In this document: positions 27,321 to 35,437 of the stretch, piece by piece | How positions within the stretch are numbered: the stretch's first letter is position 1 | Layout: each line of letters begins with the position of its first letter | NCBI RefSeq assembly: GCF_004799445.1 | Contig: NZ_SSNA01000091.1 | Span: forward strand, 42,858-106,857 | DNA from: Bradyrhizobium sp. | GTDB taxonomy: Bacteria > Pseudomonadota > Alphaproteobacteria > Rhizobiales > Xanthobacteraceae | Direction of reading: 5' to 3' | DNA: 64,000 nucleotides | The notes under the pieces: generated by a model | What the model was told of the DNA's origin: nothing | What the model saw: only the letters and a program-made list of their open reading frames with translations | Databases searched by the model: none | Translations under genes and position numbers: made by a program

Positions 27321-28541
27321 TCAATATTTCACTAGCTCGGAAAAAACATCGTCCAGGCCGGATTGCCACGTGTGGGCAACCCCGAACCAATCCTTGAAGC
27401 CATTCACCTCATAGCCGCCCAGACCGAGCTGCATTTCTCGAGGCCAATATCCGAATACATCCCGGCTGTAGCCGACCAAAAGAGATTCCGTTGGGCAAAT
27501 ATCTTTCAGACCCAGCAAGGGCTCAGCGCTCACCGCTAAAATTCTTTCGCCGAAACAATGAAGGTGCTGGACTTCGACCAGGCGATTCCGGCTTCCTCCT
27601 GACATCACCTTGTCAAGCGTCGTCGAGGCAATTCGTCCTGACATCGGCACGTCATCCTCAATTGAGGTCGCAGCATCAATTGCCTGCATCACCCCATTGG
27701 AAATACTTTTTGCCCAGCCACGCCAGTTTTCTATTTTCATGTCGTAGAAGCACGGCCCTTGAACGGCGCGGCGGACCAGCGGCATTAAACCCGGAGGCCG
27801 CGCCCCGCTAACGGGACGAATGTCCCCCGTAAAGCCCTGCAAGAATATCGAGGCAGTGTCTTTGCCAAATCTTTGCCTCAGCGCCTGCCGAACGATACCC
27901 GGATAATCGGCGCTTATCTTTTCTACCGGAAATCCCGAGGGATGACAGGTGTAGTGCCAAACGACCGCGATGCTCTCACCTCGAATGACGATCGCGGTTA
28001 TAAGTGGATCTACTGTGCCGCTTCGGTTGGGCGCAAACACGGTCCGTTCGAACTGGACGCCGCGGCGGGTCAACTGGGGTAGATGCCAGGGAAGTCGCCG
28101 ATTTACGCTGGCGTCGATAGCAGATCGACCTTTCGTTACCTTGCCCTGCTGGGGACGCGCAGTAAGCACGTCCGATACCAACCGGGTTAATTTCTTCCGC
28201 ACATCGGCGAAGTGGTCATCGCAACGACGGCCCAGTGCGGGTTTTGTGTCCTCCAATGCCGGAGCAGAATGCGTCTGGGTTGCCGTGATCAAGACAGCCT
28301 CGTTGGCAACGCCGAAGTCAGCGCACGCTGACAAAAGGATGTCGCTGAGTTCACGGCCCACAAACAAGGCGTCGATCGAAACGAAAACTGCCCGGCAGGC
28401 GCCCTCGGAAAAAACCGCCAACATGTTGGCTTCCAAGGTACCCTCGACGTCTCCCACGACGCGCGGCGATCCTGCCCGGCCGGCGAGCGGTACAGGCCGA
28501 TCGGAACCAATCGACACAAACCCTTGAGAAAATTCGATCAT
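27321..28541 (-). CDS. Neutral/alkaline ceramidase-like protein (function uncertain)
   Basis: A 406-residue protein resembling the N-terminal catalytic domain of neutral/alkaline non-lysosomal ceramidase. TATQTHSAPALED and VWHYTCHPSGFP match zinc-ligand regions. The equivalent of the nucleophile loop reads FLQGFTGDIRPVSG: where true ceramidases have Ser before Pro, Arg is present, so ceramide hydrolysis is doubtful. No signal peptide is visible, unlike secreted ceramidases. It is 6 bases downstream of an AAC(3)-fold acetyltransferase gene. Base composition is less GC-rich than the flanks, suggesting acquisition by transfer. Confidence 0.72.
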   Translation of the reverse strand: MIEFSQGFVSIGSDRPVPLAGRAGSPRVVGDVEGTLEANMLAVFSEGACRAVFVSIDALFVGRELSDILLSACADFGVANEAVLITATQTHSAPALEDTKPALGRRCDDHFADVRKKLTRLVSDVLTARPQQGKVTKGRSAIDASVNRRLPWHLPQLTRRGVQFERTVFAPNRSGTVDPLITAIVIRGESIAVVWHYTCHPSGFPVEKISADYPGIVRQALRQRFGKDTASIFLQGFTGDIRPVSGARPPGLMPLVRRAVQGPCFYDMKIENWRGWAKSISNGVMQAIDAATSIEDDVPMSGRIASTTLDKVMSGGSRNRLVEVQHLHCFGERILAVSAEPLLGLKDICPTESLLVGYSRDVFGYWPREMQLGLGGYEVNGFKDWFGVAHTWQSGLDDVFSELVKY

Positions 28542-28547
28542 ACGGCG

Positions 28548-29399
28548 CTATCCAAGAAAGCGGCGAGCGACTTTTAGCGGCACCGAGAGAAAGAATCTCG
28601 TCATTCGCGCCGGAGCGTACGTTCGAAGCCCACAAGACGTGCAACTAGGGTCGTCGCAAAACGCCACCGTTGGGTCTTTCTCCAATATGGTGCGTTCGAC
28701 GTTATATGCGGCGGCCGCATCGGCGAAAATGGAGTAGGCACCTCCGACAAGGCCCGTCCGCAGTATCCCTGCGGACTCATAGTGCCTGTAGAATTTTCCG
28801 AACCCCGCGCTGCATCCCGCGACATCTTTTCGTTCAAACCAGCGGATATCGTCGCCTTCCTGCACCGCACATCCACGCATCCGGCTCATGAGGGTTTTAT
28901 CAGCGAGACCCAAATCCTCCTGCACACGATGGACAGTGCTAAGGCCCGGGCTGGAATCGACGCATCCCACCAGCAGTAGCTTGCCGCCCAAATCGATCAA
29001 ATTCTTGATCGGAAAAAAGCTGGTCGAACTTTCATCGTGACCTTGCACAATCGCATTGGCATTCGGGCCAATCGCGACAAATGAATTCGTGGGGTGCTTG
29101 CTTCTTACTGAAGAAGGGTGATCCAGAACTATTTGTGGCAGGGCACCAGTTTCCGATTTCGTTCTCGAGTGAAATGGGAACTGGGCGGCGCGCTGCTTTT
29201 GCCAAAAATAAAAGTCTGACGTGAACGAGAGCGCCACCAGCGTTCCGGTCGGGCCAATCGTATGACAAATACTGTCGAACAATGCTTTGGCTGGGCTTCC
29301 CGTCTCGACATTAATGGCTTTGGCTGCACATCGGACCAAAACAGTGTCGCCACTTCGAAGTCCGAGGTTCTGTAGATCGGATACAATCCGTTGCGTCAT
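28548..29399 (-). CDS. AAC(3)-family N-acetyltransferase (antibiotic_NAT fold)
   Basis: About 283 residues. The family outline is visible: LGLRSGDTVLVRCAAKAI, GTLVALSFTSDFYF, RSKHPTNSFVAIGPNANAIV, a DESSTSFFPIKNLIDLGGKL segment and LLVGCVDSSPGLSTVHRVQE, which holds the His/Glu pair of the active site. The start may be the ATG at 29399 or a GTG three codons upstream. Although the family is named for aminoglycoside acetylation, many chromosomal members acetylate amino sugars or other amines. The unusual tail CDDPSCTSCGLRTYAPARMT contains three cysteines. Pairing with the ceramidase-like gene suggests joint action on an aminated glycan or lipid. Confidence 0.8.
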   Translation of the reverse strand: MTQRIVSDLQNLGLRSGDTVLVRCAAKAINVETGSPAKALFDSICHTIGPTGTLVALSFTSDFYFWQKQRAAQFPFHSRTKSETGALPQIVLDHPSSVRSKHPTNSFVAIGPNANAIVQGHDESSTSFFPIKNLIDLGGKLLLVGCVDSSPGLSTVHRVQEDLGLADKTLMSRMRGCAVQEGDDIRWFERKDVAGCSAGFGKFYRHYESAGILRTGLVGGAYSIFADAAAAYNVERTILEKDPTVAFCDDPSCTSCGLRTYAPARMTRFFLSVPLKVARRFLG

Positions 29400-29507
29400 C
29401 AATGTCACAAGCTCTGCCAGCGCATATGAAATTTTATATCACCGCGGTCTTGCCCTGTACACCGACCGGCTTTGAGCTTGTGTCTCGACGTCCCGCCCTA
29501 TCGCAAT

Positions 29508-29676
29508 AGCTGCCCTTGTGACCGAGGTTCCGGCTCCAGGACTCGAAAGCCCCGGGGCTGGTGCAGCGCCGCTCGCCGAGTTGAGCCAATGTGTTCCGGA
29601 TGCTATCGGGGTAGAGATACGGCAGGCCTGCCCCGGTAAATGCATTCCGGAACATCCCGCGGAAAGAAAGCCTCAT
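29508..29676 (-). pseudogene. Remnant of tyrosine recombinase/integrase (C-terminal catalytic region)
   Basis: An open minus-strand stretch reads MFRNAFTGAGLPYLYPDSIR, then NTLAQLGERRCTSPGAFESW and SRNLGHKG. In tyrosine recombinases the pattern (F)R..F..AGLPY..PHS(F)RNTL..LGE........W.(Q)NLGH(E) spans the H-x-x-R box and the following Gly-His; here His of HxxR is Asp (PDSIR) and the sequence is cut off on both sides. No start, no N-terminal domain and no catalytic Tyr follow, so this is a decayed fragment. It adjoins the ceramidase/AAC(3) pair and overlaps the intergenic region before the small gene at 29675. Confidence 0.6.
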
Positions 29677-29959
29677 GTCAAAGCGTCTCGACAGGTCATG
29701 GACCGTTTTTGTCAGTGTCGAGAATTCCGAGCACGACAGATGCGTTGATATCTTCTCGAGATCGGACGGCAGCTATGGGTTCGAGGAATTTCGGCGGGAC
29801 ATCGAAGACGGCGGGCAATGGACGCCCGTACAGTACTATTCGGGCACTAGCTATGATTCGTCAGCCGAGGCCCTGGACACGGCCGAACGATGCGTACCCT
29901 GGCTGGTCGATGTCCTCGCGCAGAAACCGGAACTAAGACGGCGTATCGGCCTGGGTTGA
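29675..29959 (+). CDS. Small conserved-looking hypothetical protein
   Basis: A 94-residue soluble acidic protein beginning MSKRLDRSWTVFVSVENSEH and containing DGSYGFEEFRRDIEDGGQWT and SYDSSAEALDTAERCVPWLV. GGAAAGAAAG is just upstream of the ATG. The balanced composition and the good ribosome site argue that it is real. The function is not recognised. It is isolated between an integrase fragment and the convergent LivF gene. Confidence 0.62.
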   Translation: MSKRLDRSWTVFVSVENSEHDRCVDIFSRSDGSYGFEEFRRDIEDGGQWTPVQYYSGTSYDSSAEALDTAERCVPWLVDVLAQKPELRRRIGLG

Positions 29960-30100
29960 CCTCGCAGAATTTGACGAAGCCAAGCAAGTTTCGATGTGTC
30001 TGTTTTTACACTCTCACGGCGGAAGCTCCGAAGCTCAATTGGCCGCGTGTGACCCAAAAACTCTCGCGCGGTACCAAGGTGATGTCCCAAGTGGATCATC

Positions 30101-30817
30101 TCAGGCCTTGCTTGCACCGGCGCCCAGGAACGCGTTCGCAAGAACGTGGTCTTCGAGGAGTTCTCGCGCAGGACCCGAAGTCAGAACCCGCCCGGTCTCC
30201 ATCAGGTAGGCGCGACCTGCGATCTTCAGCGCCTGCCTCGCCTTCTGTTCGACCAGCAACACCGTCAGTCCTTCGTCCCGCAGGCGCAGCACCATTTCGA
30301 ACACGAAATCCGTCATTTTTGGCGCAAGCCCGAGCGACGGCTCGTCGAGCAGCAGCAATTTCGGTTTCGACAGCAGCGCGCGCGCTATCGCCAGCATCTG
30401 CTGTTCGCCGCCGCTTAGCAGGCTTGCCATCGTGTCCCTCCGTTCGGCCAGGATAGGAAAGCGGCTCTGGACATCCGCCAGATCCGCGGCAGCCTGATCC
30501 CTGTCGATGCGGGTATACAGGCCCATCAGGAGATTTTCCCCGACGGTCATACTGGAGAGAATGCCCCGGCCTTCCGGCACCAGAGCGACGCCGAGACGCA
30601 GATTCCGTTCGGCACTGTTTGGCTTGAGCAGGCGCCCGGCATAGCGGATTTCCCCCTGGTAGGGCAGAAGGCCTGCGATCGCGCGGGCGACGGTCGTCTT
30701 GCCGGCGCCGTTGGCGCCGACCAGCGCGACGATCTCGCCTACCGCGATGTCAAGGTCGACGCCGCGCACCGCAGAGATGGCTCCGTAACTCACATGAAGA
30801 TTGCGGATTTCAAGCAT
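30101..30817 (-). CDS. livF: ABC transporter ATP-binding protein (LivF)
   Basis: A 238-residue ATPase with VALVGANGAGKTTVARAIAG (Walker A), LLSGGEQQMLAIARALLSKP (signature) and LLLLDEPSLGLAPKM. ATG at 30817 shares its A with the stop of LivG (TGATG). Last gene of the second Liv importer; a longer in-frame extension runs into LivG and is not used. Confidence 0.93.
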   Translation of the reverse strand: MLEIRNLHVSYGAISAVRGVDLDIAVGEIVALVGANGAGKTTVARAIAGLLPYQGEIRYAGRLLKPNSAERNLRLGVALVPEGRGILSSMTVGENLLMGLYTRIDRDQAAADLADVQSRFPILAERRDTMASLLSGGEQQMLAIARALLSKPKLLLLDEPSLGLAPKMTDFVFEMVLRLRDEGLTVLLVEQKARQALKIAGRAYLMETGRVLTSGPARELLEDHVLANAFLGAGASKA

Positions 30818-31578
30818 CACGTGGCATGTCCGAGATAGGCATCCAGAACGACCGGATTGCTGCGGATCTGATCGGGCCGCCCTTGCGCGATCATCACGCC
30901 GAAATCCAGTACGTAGAGGTAATCGCAAAGGTTCATCACGAATGCCATGTCGTGATCAATCAGCAGAATGCTCAGCCCGCTATCGCGGAGCGTCAGGATC
31001 AGCCGCCGGATATCGTCCGCTTCGTCGTGGTTCATCCCTGCGACCGGCTCGTCGAGTAGCAATAGCTTTGGCCGCGCACTGATCGCGCGGGCTATTTCCA
31101 CCCTTCGCTGGATGCCATAGGGTAGCGAACGCGCAATCCGATCCTTGACATCCGCAAGCTTGAGGAATTCGAGAATTTCCTCGGCGCGCCGGAAGGCCTG
31201 CGGATCGGCCCAGCGCGTCGGCAAAAGACGGCGCAATGTAAAGTCGCTATGCGGCTGCGCGACGAGCAAATGCTCCCACACCGTCATATCCCCGAACAGG
31301 CGGATGTTCTGAAAGGTTCGGGAAATCCCTGCGCGCGCGATCAGGTGGGAAGGTTCAGCGGTGACAGCTTTGCCATCAAGCCGCACCTCGCCTGTGCTGG
31401 GGCGATAGGCCCCGGTAATCACGTTGAAGGTCGTGGTCTTGCCCGCGCCGTTCGGGCCGATGATGCCGACAATCTGCTTCGGCAGGACCTCAAGCGAAAT
31501 GTCATTGAGGGCGCGGATACCGCCGAACATCTTGGTGATGCCCGCCGCCTCGAGCCGCGGCTGTTGTTTGCCGGTCAT
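30817..31578 (-). CDS. livG: ABC transporter ATP-binding protein (LivG)
   Basis: A 253-residue ATPase. GIIGPNGAGKTTTFNVITGA is Walker A, RTFQNIRLFGDMTVWEHLLV is the characteristic LivG segment, and LLLLDEPVAGMNHDEADDIR is Walker B. LPYGIQRRVEIARA stands in the place of the canonical signature, as is usual in LivG. It overlaps LivM by four bases. Confidence 0.93.
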   Translation of the reverse strand: MTGKQQPRLEAAGITKMFGGIRALNDISLEVLPKQIVGIIGPNGAGKTTTFNVITGAYRPSTGEVRLDGKAVTAEPSHLIARAGISRTFQNIRLFGDMTVWEHLLVAQPHSDFTLRRLLPTRWADPQAFRRAEEILEFLKLADVKDRIARSLPYGIQRRVEIARAISARPKLLLLDEPVAGMNHDEADDIRRLILTLRDSGLSILLIDHDMAFVMNLCDYLYVLDFGVMIAQGRPDQIRSNPVVLDAYLGHAT

Positions 31579-32411
31579 GCGGAGCGCCGGAATTCAAAGA
31601 AGCGAAACAACGAACGGTCGAGGATTCCCTGGCGACGCACCAGCAGCATCGCAATCAACAGCCCGCCGAACACCGCGAACCTCCAGTCCGCCAGAAAGCG
31701 CAGATGTTCGGGCAACATGACAAGGAGCAGCGCTCCGACGAGGGCGCCCGCGCCGACGGTCGAGCCGCCGAGAATCACGGCGAGCACGAAGTCGATTGAA
31801 CGCTCGAAGCTGAAGTTGCCGGGTTCGATGTAAACATGATGGTGCGCGAACAGGCCGCCGGCAATCGCGGCCACCGCCGCCGCGAACCCAAACGCCCCGA
31901 CCTTGATGGTCGTGGTGTCGAGTCCGACGAGGGCTGCGGCAGTTTCGTCATCACGGACCGCCCGCAATTCGAGCCAGATCTGCGAATGCTCCAGGATCGC
32001 AACCAGAAGCAAAATGGCGGCTGCCCACGTCCAGATATAACCCAGCGAGACATGGCGCATACCGTGGAATCCCCCGGCGCCCCCCATCGCGTCGAAATTC
32101 AGGAAGAAGCTGCGGACCATTTCGCCGAATCCAAGCGTTGCCATCGCCAGATATATTCCTCTGAGGCGTAGCGCCGGGAAACCGATGATCACGCCGATTG
32201 CACCTGAGGCGGCAGCCGCGATGACAAGCGCCAGGGTCAGGGGGACTCCCATCGTCACGGTCAGGTAAGACGTCAGATAGGCGCCGATGCCCATGAAGCC
32301 GGCATTGCCGAGCGACAGCTGACCGGTCGCCAAGATGATGTAAACGCTCAACGCCCCGAGCAGCAGAATGCCCACATCTGCCAGCAGGCCGGCGTAATAG
32401 GTCGACATCAT
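31575..32411 (-). CDS. livM: ABC transporter permease (LivM)
   Basis: A 278-residue polytopic membrane protein with GQLSLGNAGFMGIGAYLTSY and FPALRLRGIYLAMATLGFGE, both LivM marks, plus LAVILGGSTVGAGALVGALL near the C-terminus. It starts at tandem ATGs overlapping the LivH stop. Unlike the LivM of the first importer it is not fused to LivG. Confidence 0.92.
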   Translation of the reverse strand: MMSTYYAGLLADVGILLLGALSVYIILATGQLSLGNAGFMGIGAYLTSYLTVTMGVPLTLALVIAAAASGAIGVIIGFPALRLRGIYLAMATLGFGEMVRSFFLNFDAMGGAGGFHGMRHVSLGYIWTWAAAILLLVAILEHSQIWLELRAVRDDETAAALVGLDTTTIKVGAFGFAAAVAAIAGGLFAHHHVYIEPGNFSFERSIDFVLAVILGGSTVGAGALVGALLLVMLPEHLRFLADWRFAVFGGLLIAMLLVRRQGILDRSLFRFFEFRRSA

Positions 32412-33286
32412 ACGCGCGGGCCCTGTTCGGTGCGGGCGCCACCCAACAAGCCCTGTGGCCTCAGCAACAGGATCACAATCATCAATCCATAGACGACGAA
32501 GTCGCGAATTTGCGATCCGCCATAAGCCGTCGTCATGACTTCCGCCACACCGATAAGCGGACCGGCGATCAGCGCCCCCCAGATGCGCCCGGTGCCGCCG
32601 ACCACCATGACGGCGATGGCCTTCAGGCCTATTTCCACCCCGATATAAGGAGTTATCGCGGCATAATGCAGGCCGATCAGCACGCCGGCAGCGCCGGCAA
32701 GAGCGCCCGACAACATGAAAGCCAGCAGAGTGAGGGGGCCGGCCGAAACACCGAGCAGGCGGGCGACGTCACGATTTTCGGCGACGGCGCGCAGCGCGCG
32801 CCCCAGGGCGGTGCGTTGCACGACAAAGGCCAGCAGGGCGACCAGAACCACGGTCGCGCCCACGATGGTGAGTTGCATCGCGCTGGCGCTGACCGGGCCA
32901 AGCGTGAATCGCGCGCCAAACACCTCATCCGGCAACTGCAGTGGATCGGAGCCCCATATGTTGGTCGCGACGTTTTGCAGGATGATCGAAAAGCCGAGCG
33001 TGCTGAGCATCGGCGTCACGACGGGCGCATCGCGGAACGGCTGGTACCCGACCCTCTCGATCACCGCAGCTACCAGCGCTGCACCAGCCATGCCCGCAAG
33101 CAGTGCCACCGGCAGCGGCAGCTTCGCGAGAATGGCCGCAAAGCCGAAATACCCGCCGAGCATGAAAAGCTCGGCGATCGCCAGATTGAGCACACCCAGA
33201 ATGCCCATCACGAGCGAAAACGACAGCGCGATCAGGGTATAGACCGCTCCCAACGTCAGGCCGTTAACGAGCTGCTGGAGGAGCAC
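32408..33286 (-). CDS. livH: ABC transporter permease (LivH)
   Basis: A 292-residue membrane protein with GAVYTLIALSFSLVMGILGV and LNLAIAELFMLGGYFG (the LivH-type NFA.GE.MMLG region), and a C-terminal VILLLRPQGLLG. Start is GTG at 33286 with a weak ribosome site. It follows the binding-protein gene by 48 bases. Confidence 0.92.
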   Translation of the reverse strand: MLLQQLVNGLTLGAVYTLIALSFSLVMGILGVLNLAIAELFMLGGYFGFAAILAKLPLPVALLAGMAGAALVAAVIERVGYQPFRDAPVVTPMLSTLGFSIILQNVATNIWGSDPLQLPDEVFGARFTLGPVSASAMQLTIVGATVVLVALLAFVVQRTALGRALRAVAENRDVARLLGVSAGPLTLLAFMLSGALAGAAGVLIGLHYAAITPYIGVEIGLKAIAVMVVGGTGRIWGALIAGPLIGVAEVMTTAYGGSQIRDFVVYGLMIVILLLRPQGLLGGARTEQGPRV

Positions 33287-33334
33287 CGGTCTGATTTGCC
33301 TTCTGGCTGGGAATGGGCGTGGAGATCCGGGTCG

Positions 33335-34564
33335 TCAGCACCCGGGATGTCCGGGCGCCGCGCTGCAGCCGCGCACCTTCGATTGCCAGGCCCCGCTTTC
33401 GCCCTGCAAGATATAGAATGCCTTGATGGCGTCCCCATCATCGTTGAAACCGATCGGGCCGCCCAAACCTGGGAAACCGGCCAGCTTTGCCATGTAATCG
33501 CGGATCTTTGCCCGATCGGTTTCCAGGTCTTCCGGTTTTCCGGTCACACCTGTCGCCTTGATCGCATCGATATAGATACTGACGATCTCGTAGATGTTGG
33601 CATCATACATGCTGGGCTCGATTTCAGGCGGCAGACCGCTCGTCTTGCGCAGCAGAGGTTGCAATTCGTTGACAAATTTCTCCGGCTTGTCGCCCTTCAT
33701 GGTGGCGTAGAAGGTGGCCGGCGCAACGATCGGTATTTCCGGCGCGGCCTTGAGGATCGCCGACGATATCAGTTGGGTCGACCCGACAACCGGCTTGATC
33801 ATGCCCTGCCGCTTCATTTCACGGATGACCGTCACCGCCTGGCTGTAGTCCGCGCTGACCACGACGCCGTCCGGATTGAGCGCCTTCATCTTGGTGACCT
33901 GCGCACTGACGTCGAGATCGCCGGTGTTGAACGACAGCGGATCGCTGGCGTTCAGCACCTCGATATCGTTCTCCTTCATCAACGCCGGCATGATCCTGCT
34001 GCCGACGGTCGCCGCGGTTGCGTCCTTGGCGTCGAAGATGATCGCGACCGACTTTATGTTGAAGCTTTTCTTGTAATACGGGACGGTGGTGCGGCCGAGC
34101 ACGCCCTCATCGATCGTATTGCGGAAAGCCCATGGCCGATTGAGCTTGGCGACGCCCGGTTTCGAAGACGCCTGTGATGTCGCGACAATCTTCATCTCGT
34201 TTGCGACCGGAAATGTGACTTCCGCTGCACTGCTGGTCAGGGGACCTGCAACCGCCAGCGCCTTGTCGTCACCGGCTAACTTGCGCAGGTTGTTGGTGGC
34301 TTGCGCGGGTTTGGTTGCGTCGTCGAGGATCGCGATGCGCAGCTTTGCGCCGTTGATGCCGCCGCCGCCATTGATCTGTTTCTCGATCATCTGAAGGGTT
34401 ACGGTGTTGGCGCGGCCCCATTCCGCAAATGGACCGCTGCTGGGCACGATCGCTCCCAGCACGATCTCGCGGTCAGCCTGCTGCGCAAATCCTGGGCCTG
34501 CGGTAGCAATCAACAACGCGCCCAGTCCGGCGACACACAGCGCTCTGCTCAAGCCCGACTTCAT
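33335..34564 (-). CDS. Liv-type ABC transporter substrate-binding protein
   Basis: A 409-residue periplasmic receptor: signal peptide LCVAGLGALLIATAGPGFAQ, then IVLGAIVPSSGPFAEWGRAN and GGGGINGAKLRIAILDDATK. GGAGAC precedes the ATG. First gene of the second Liv importer and divergent from the DUF1185 gene at 34817, across about 250 bases. Because the facing cluster encodes a monooxygenase and an enamidase-like amidohydrolase, its ligand may be the cyclic compound that cluster degrades. Confidence 0.9.
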   Translation of the reverse strand: MKSGLSRALCVAGLGALLIATAGPGFAQQADREIVLGAIVPSSGPFAEWGRANTVTLQMIEKQINGGGGINGAKLRIAILDDATKPAQATNNLRKLAGDDKALAVAGPLTSSAAEVTFPVANEMKIVATSQASSKPGVAKLNRPWAFRNTIDEGVLGRTTVPYYKKSFNIKSVAIIFDAKDATAATVGSRIMPALMKENDIEVLNASDPLSFNTGDLDVSAQVTKMKALNPDGVVVSADYSQAVTVIREMKRQGMIKPVVGSTQLISSAILKAAPEIPIVAPATFYATMKGDKPEKFVNELQPLLRKTSGLPPEIEPSMYDANIYEIVSIYIDAIKATGVTGKPEDLETDRAKIRDYMAKLAGFPGLGGPIGFNDDGDAIKAFYILQGESGAWQSKVRGCSAAPGHPGC

Positions 34565-34816
34565 GCCAGTCTCCTCATTACCGTCATCTGGATTGGTTTC
34601 ACGCCTGCAACTGCCCCGAGGGTCACGACCATTGCCGCAACTATTGCCTCACCCATTACCGTACCGATGCATGCCGCATGCCATCCGGCTTGCATCGGGC
34701 TCGGTAATCCGATTTCCGATCACGGACGCTACCATCGGTTAGCCAGCTTGAAAAGCTTCGTTTGTTATGTAATTAATTGATAGAAATCGCTGGCTGGCGC
34801 AATGGGCGTGGGCAAA

Positions 34817-35389
34817 ATGAAAATCAAACGGGTGCTCACGTTTCTGGATGAGATCCGCAGCCAGGACGGCCAGGACGTTTCACCGCGGCTGCGAAAAGCC
34901 GCAGCCGTTGCGATTCTCGACAATCCGTTCGCTGGCCGTTTCGAAGACGACCTGTCTCCGCTCACCAAAGCGAGCGAGACCGTGGGGCGTGAAATCTGTG
35001 CGATCGCCGCGCAGCTGCTGGCGCCCGACAAGGCCGTCAGTTACGGCAAGGCTGCCATCGTAGGCATCAACGGTGAACAGGAACACGGCAACGCGATGCT
35101 GACGACCGTGTTCGGCAACGTCATGCGCGAGGCGGCCGGCGGCGGAAAAGCGTGGATTTCTTCCATGACCAAGCGCGGCGGGCCGGGCAGCACGATCGAC
35201 GTGCCGCTCGCGCACAAGGACGCGCTTTATGTACGATCGCACTACGATGGAATGACGATCATGCTGCCCGATGCGCCGCAACCTGACGAGATCGCGATCA
35301 TTGCGGTCTACGCCACGCGCGGACGGCCCAATCACCGTGTCGGCGGCTTGTCGGCGTCGGACATCAAGGGCGAAGATGGTCTCGTATAA
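34817..35389 (+). CDS. Amino acid synthesis family protein (DUF1185)
   Basis: About 190 residues. KIKRVLTFLDEIRSQDGQDV opens the protein, then AILDNPFAGRFEDDLSPLTK, SYGKAAIVGINGEQEHGNAM and FGNVMREAAGGGKAWISSMT, all typical of PF06684. The structure of one family member shows a variant of the Bacillus chorismate mutase fold; the activity is not established. The start could also be the ATG five codons upstream at 34802. It is the first gene of the plus-strand catabolic cluster and lies 48 bases before the HpaB-type monooxygenase. A possible role is tautomerisation or hydrolysis of a ring intermediate, by inference from the fold and neighbours only. Confidence 0.82.
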   Translation: MKIKRVLTFLDEIRSQDGQDVSPRLRKAAAVAILDNPFAGRFEDDLSPLTKASETVGREICAIAAQLLAPDKAVSYGKAAIVGINGEQEHGNAMLTTVFGNVMREAAGGGKAWISSMTKRGGPGSTIDVPLAHKDALYVRSHYDGMTIMLPDAPQPDEIAIIAVYATRGRPNHRVGGLSASDIKGEDGLV

Positions 35390-35437
35390 GTGTCGCGAAG
35401 AAAGTACGGACAGACAGTTTTCTGAGCGGGGTCGCAT

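Noticed and set aside
28548..29399. Aminoglycoside resistance gene
   Set aside because: Fold family fits, but family membership alone does not show drug acetylation and the context is not a resistance cassette.
29518..29748. 76-residue plus-strand frame overlapping the integrase fragment
   Set aside because: Overlaps the better supported gene at 29675 in another frame and shows no ribosome site.
32510..34177. 555-residue plus-strand open frame
   Set aside because: Antisense to LivH and the binding protein; Arg/Gln/His-rich shadow translation.
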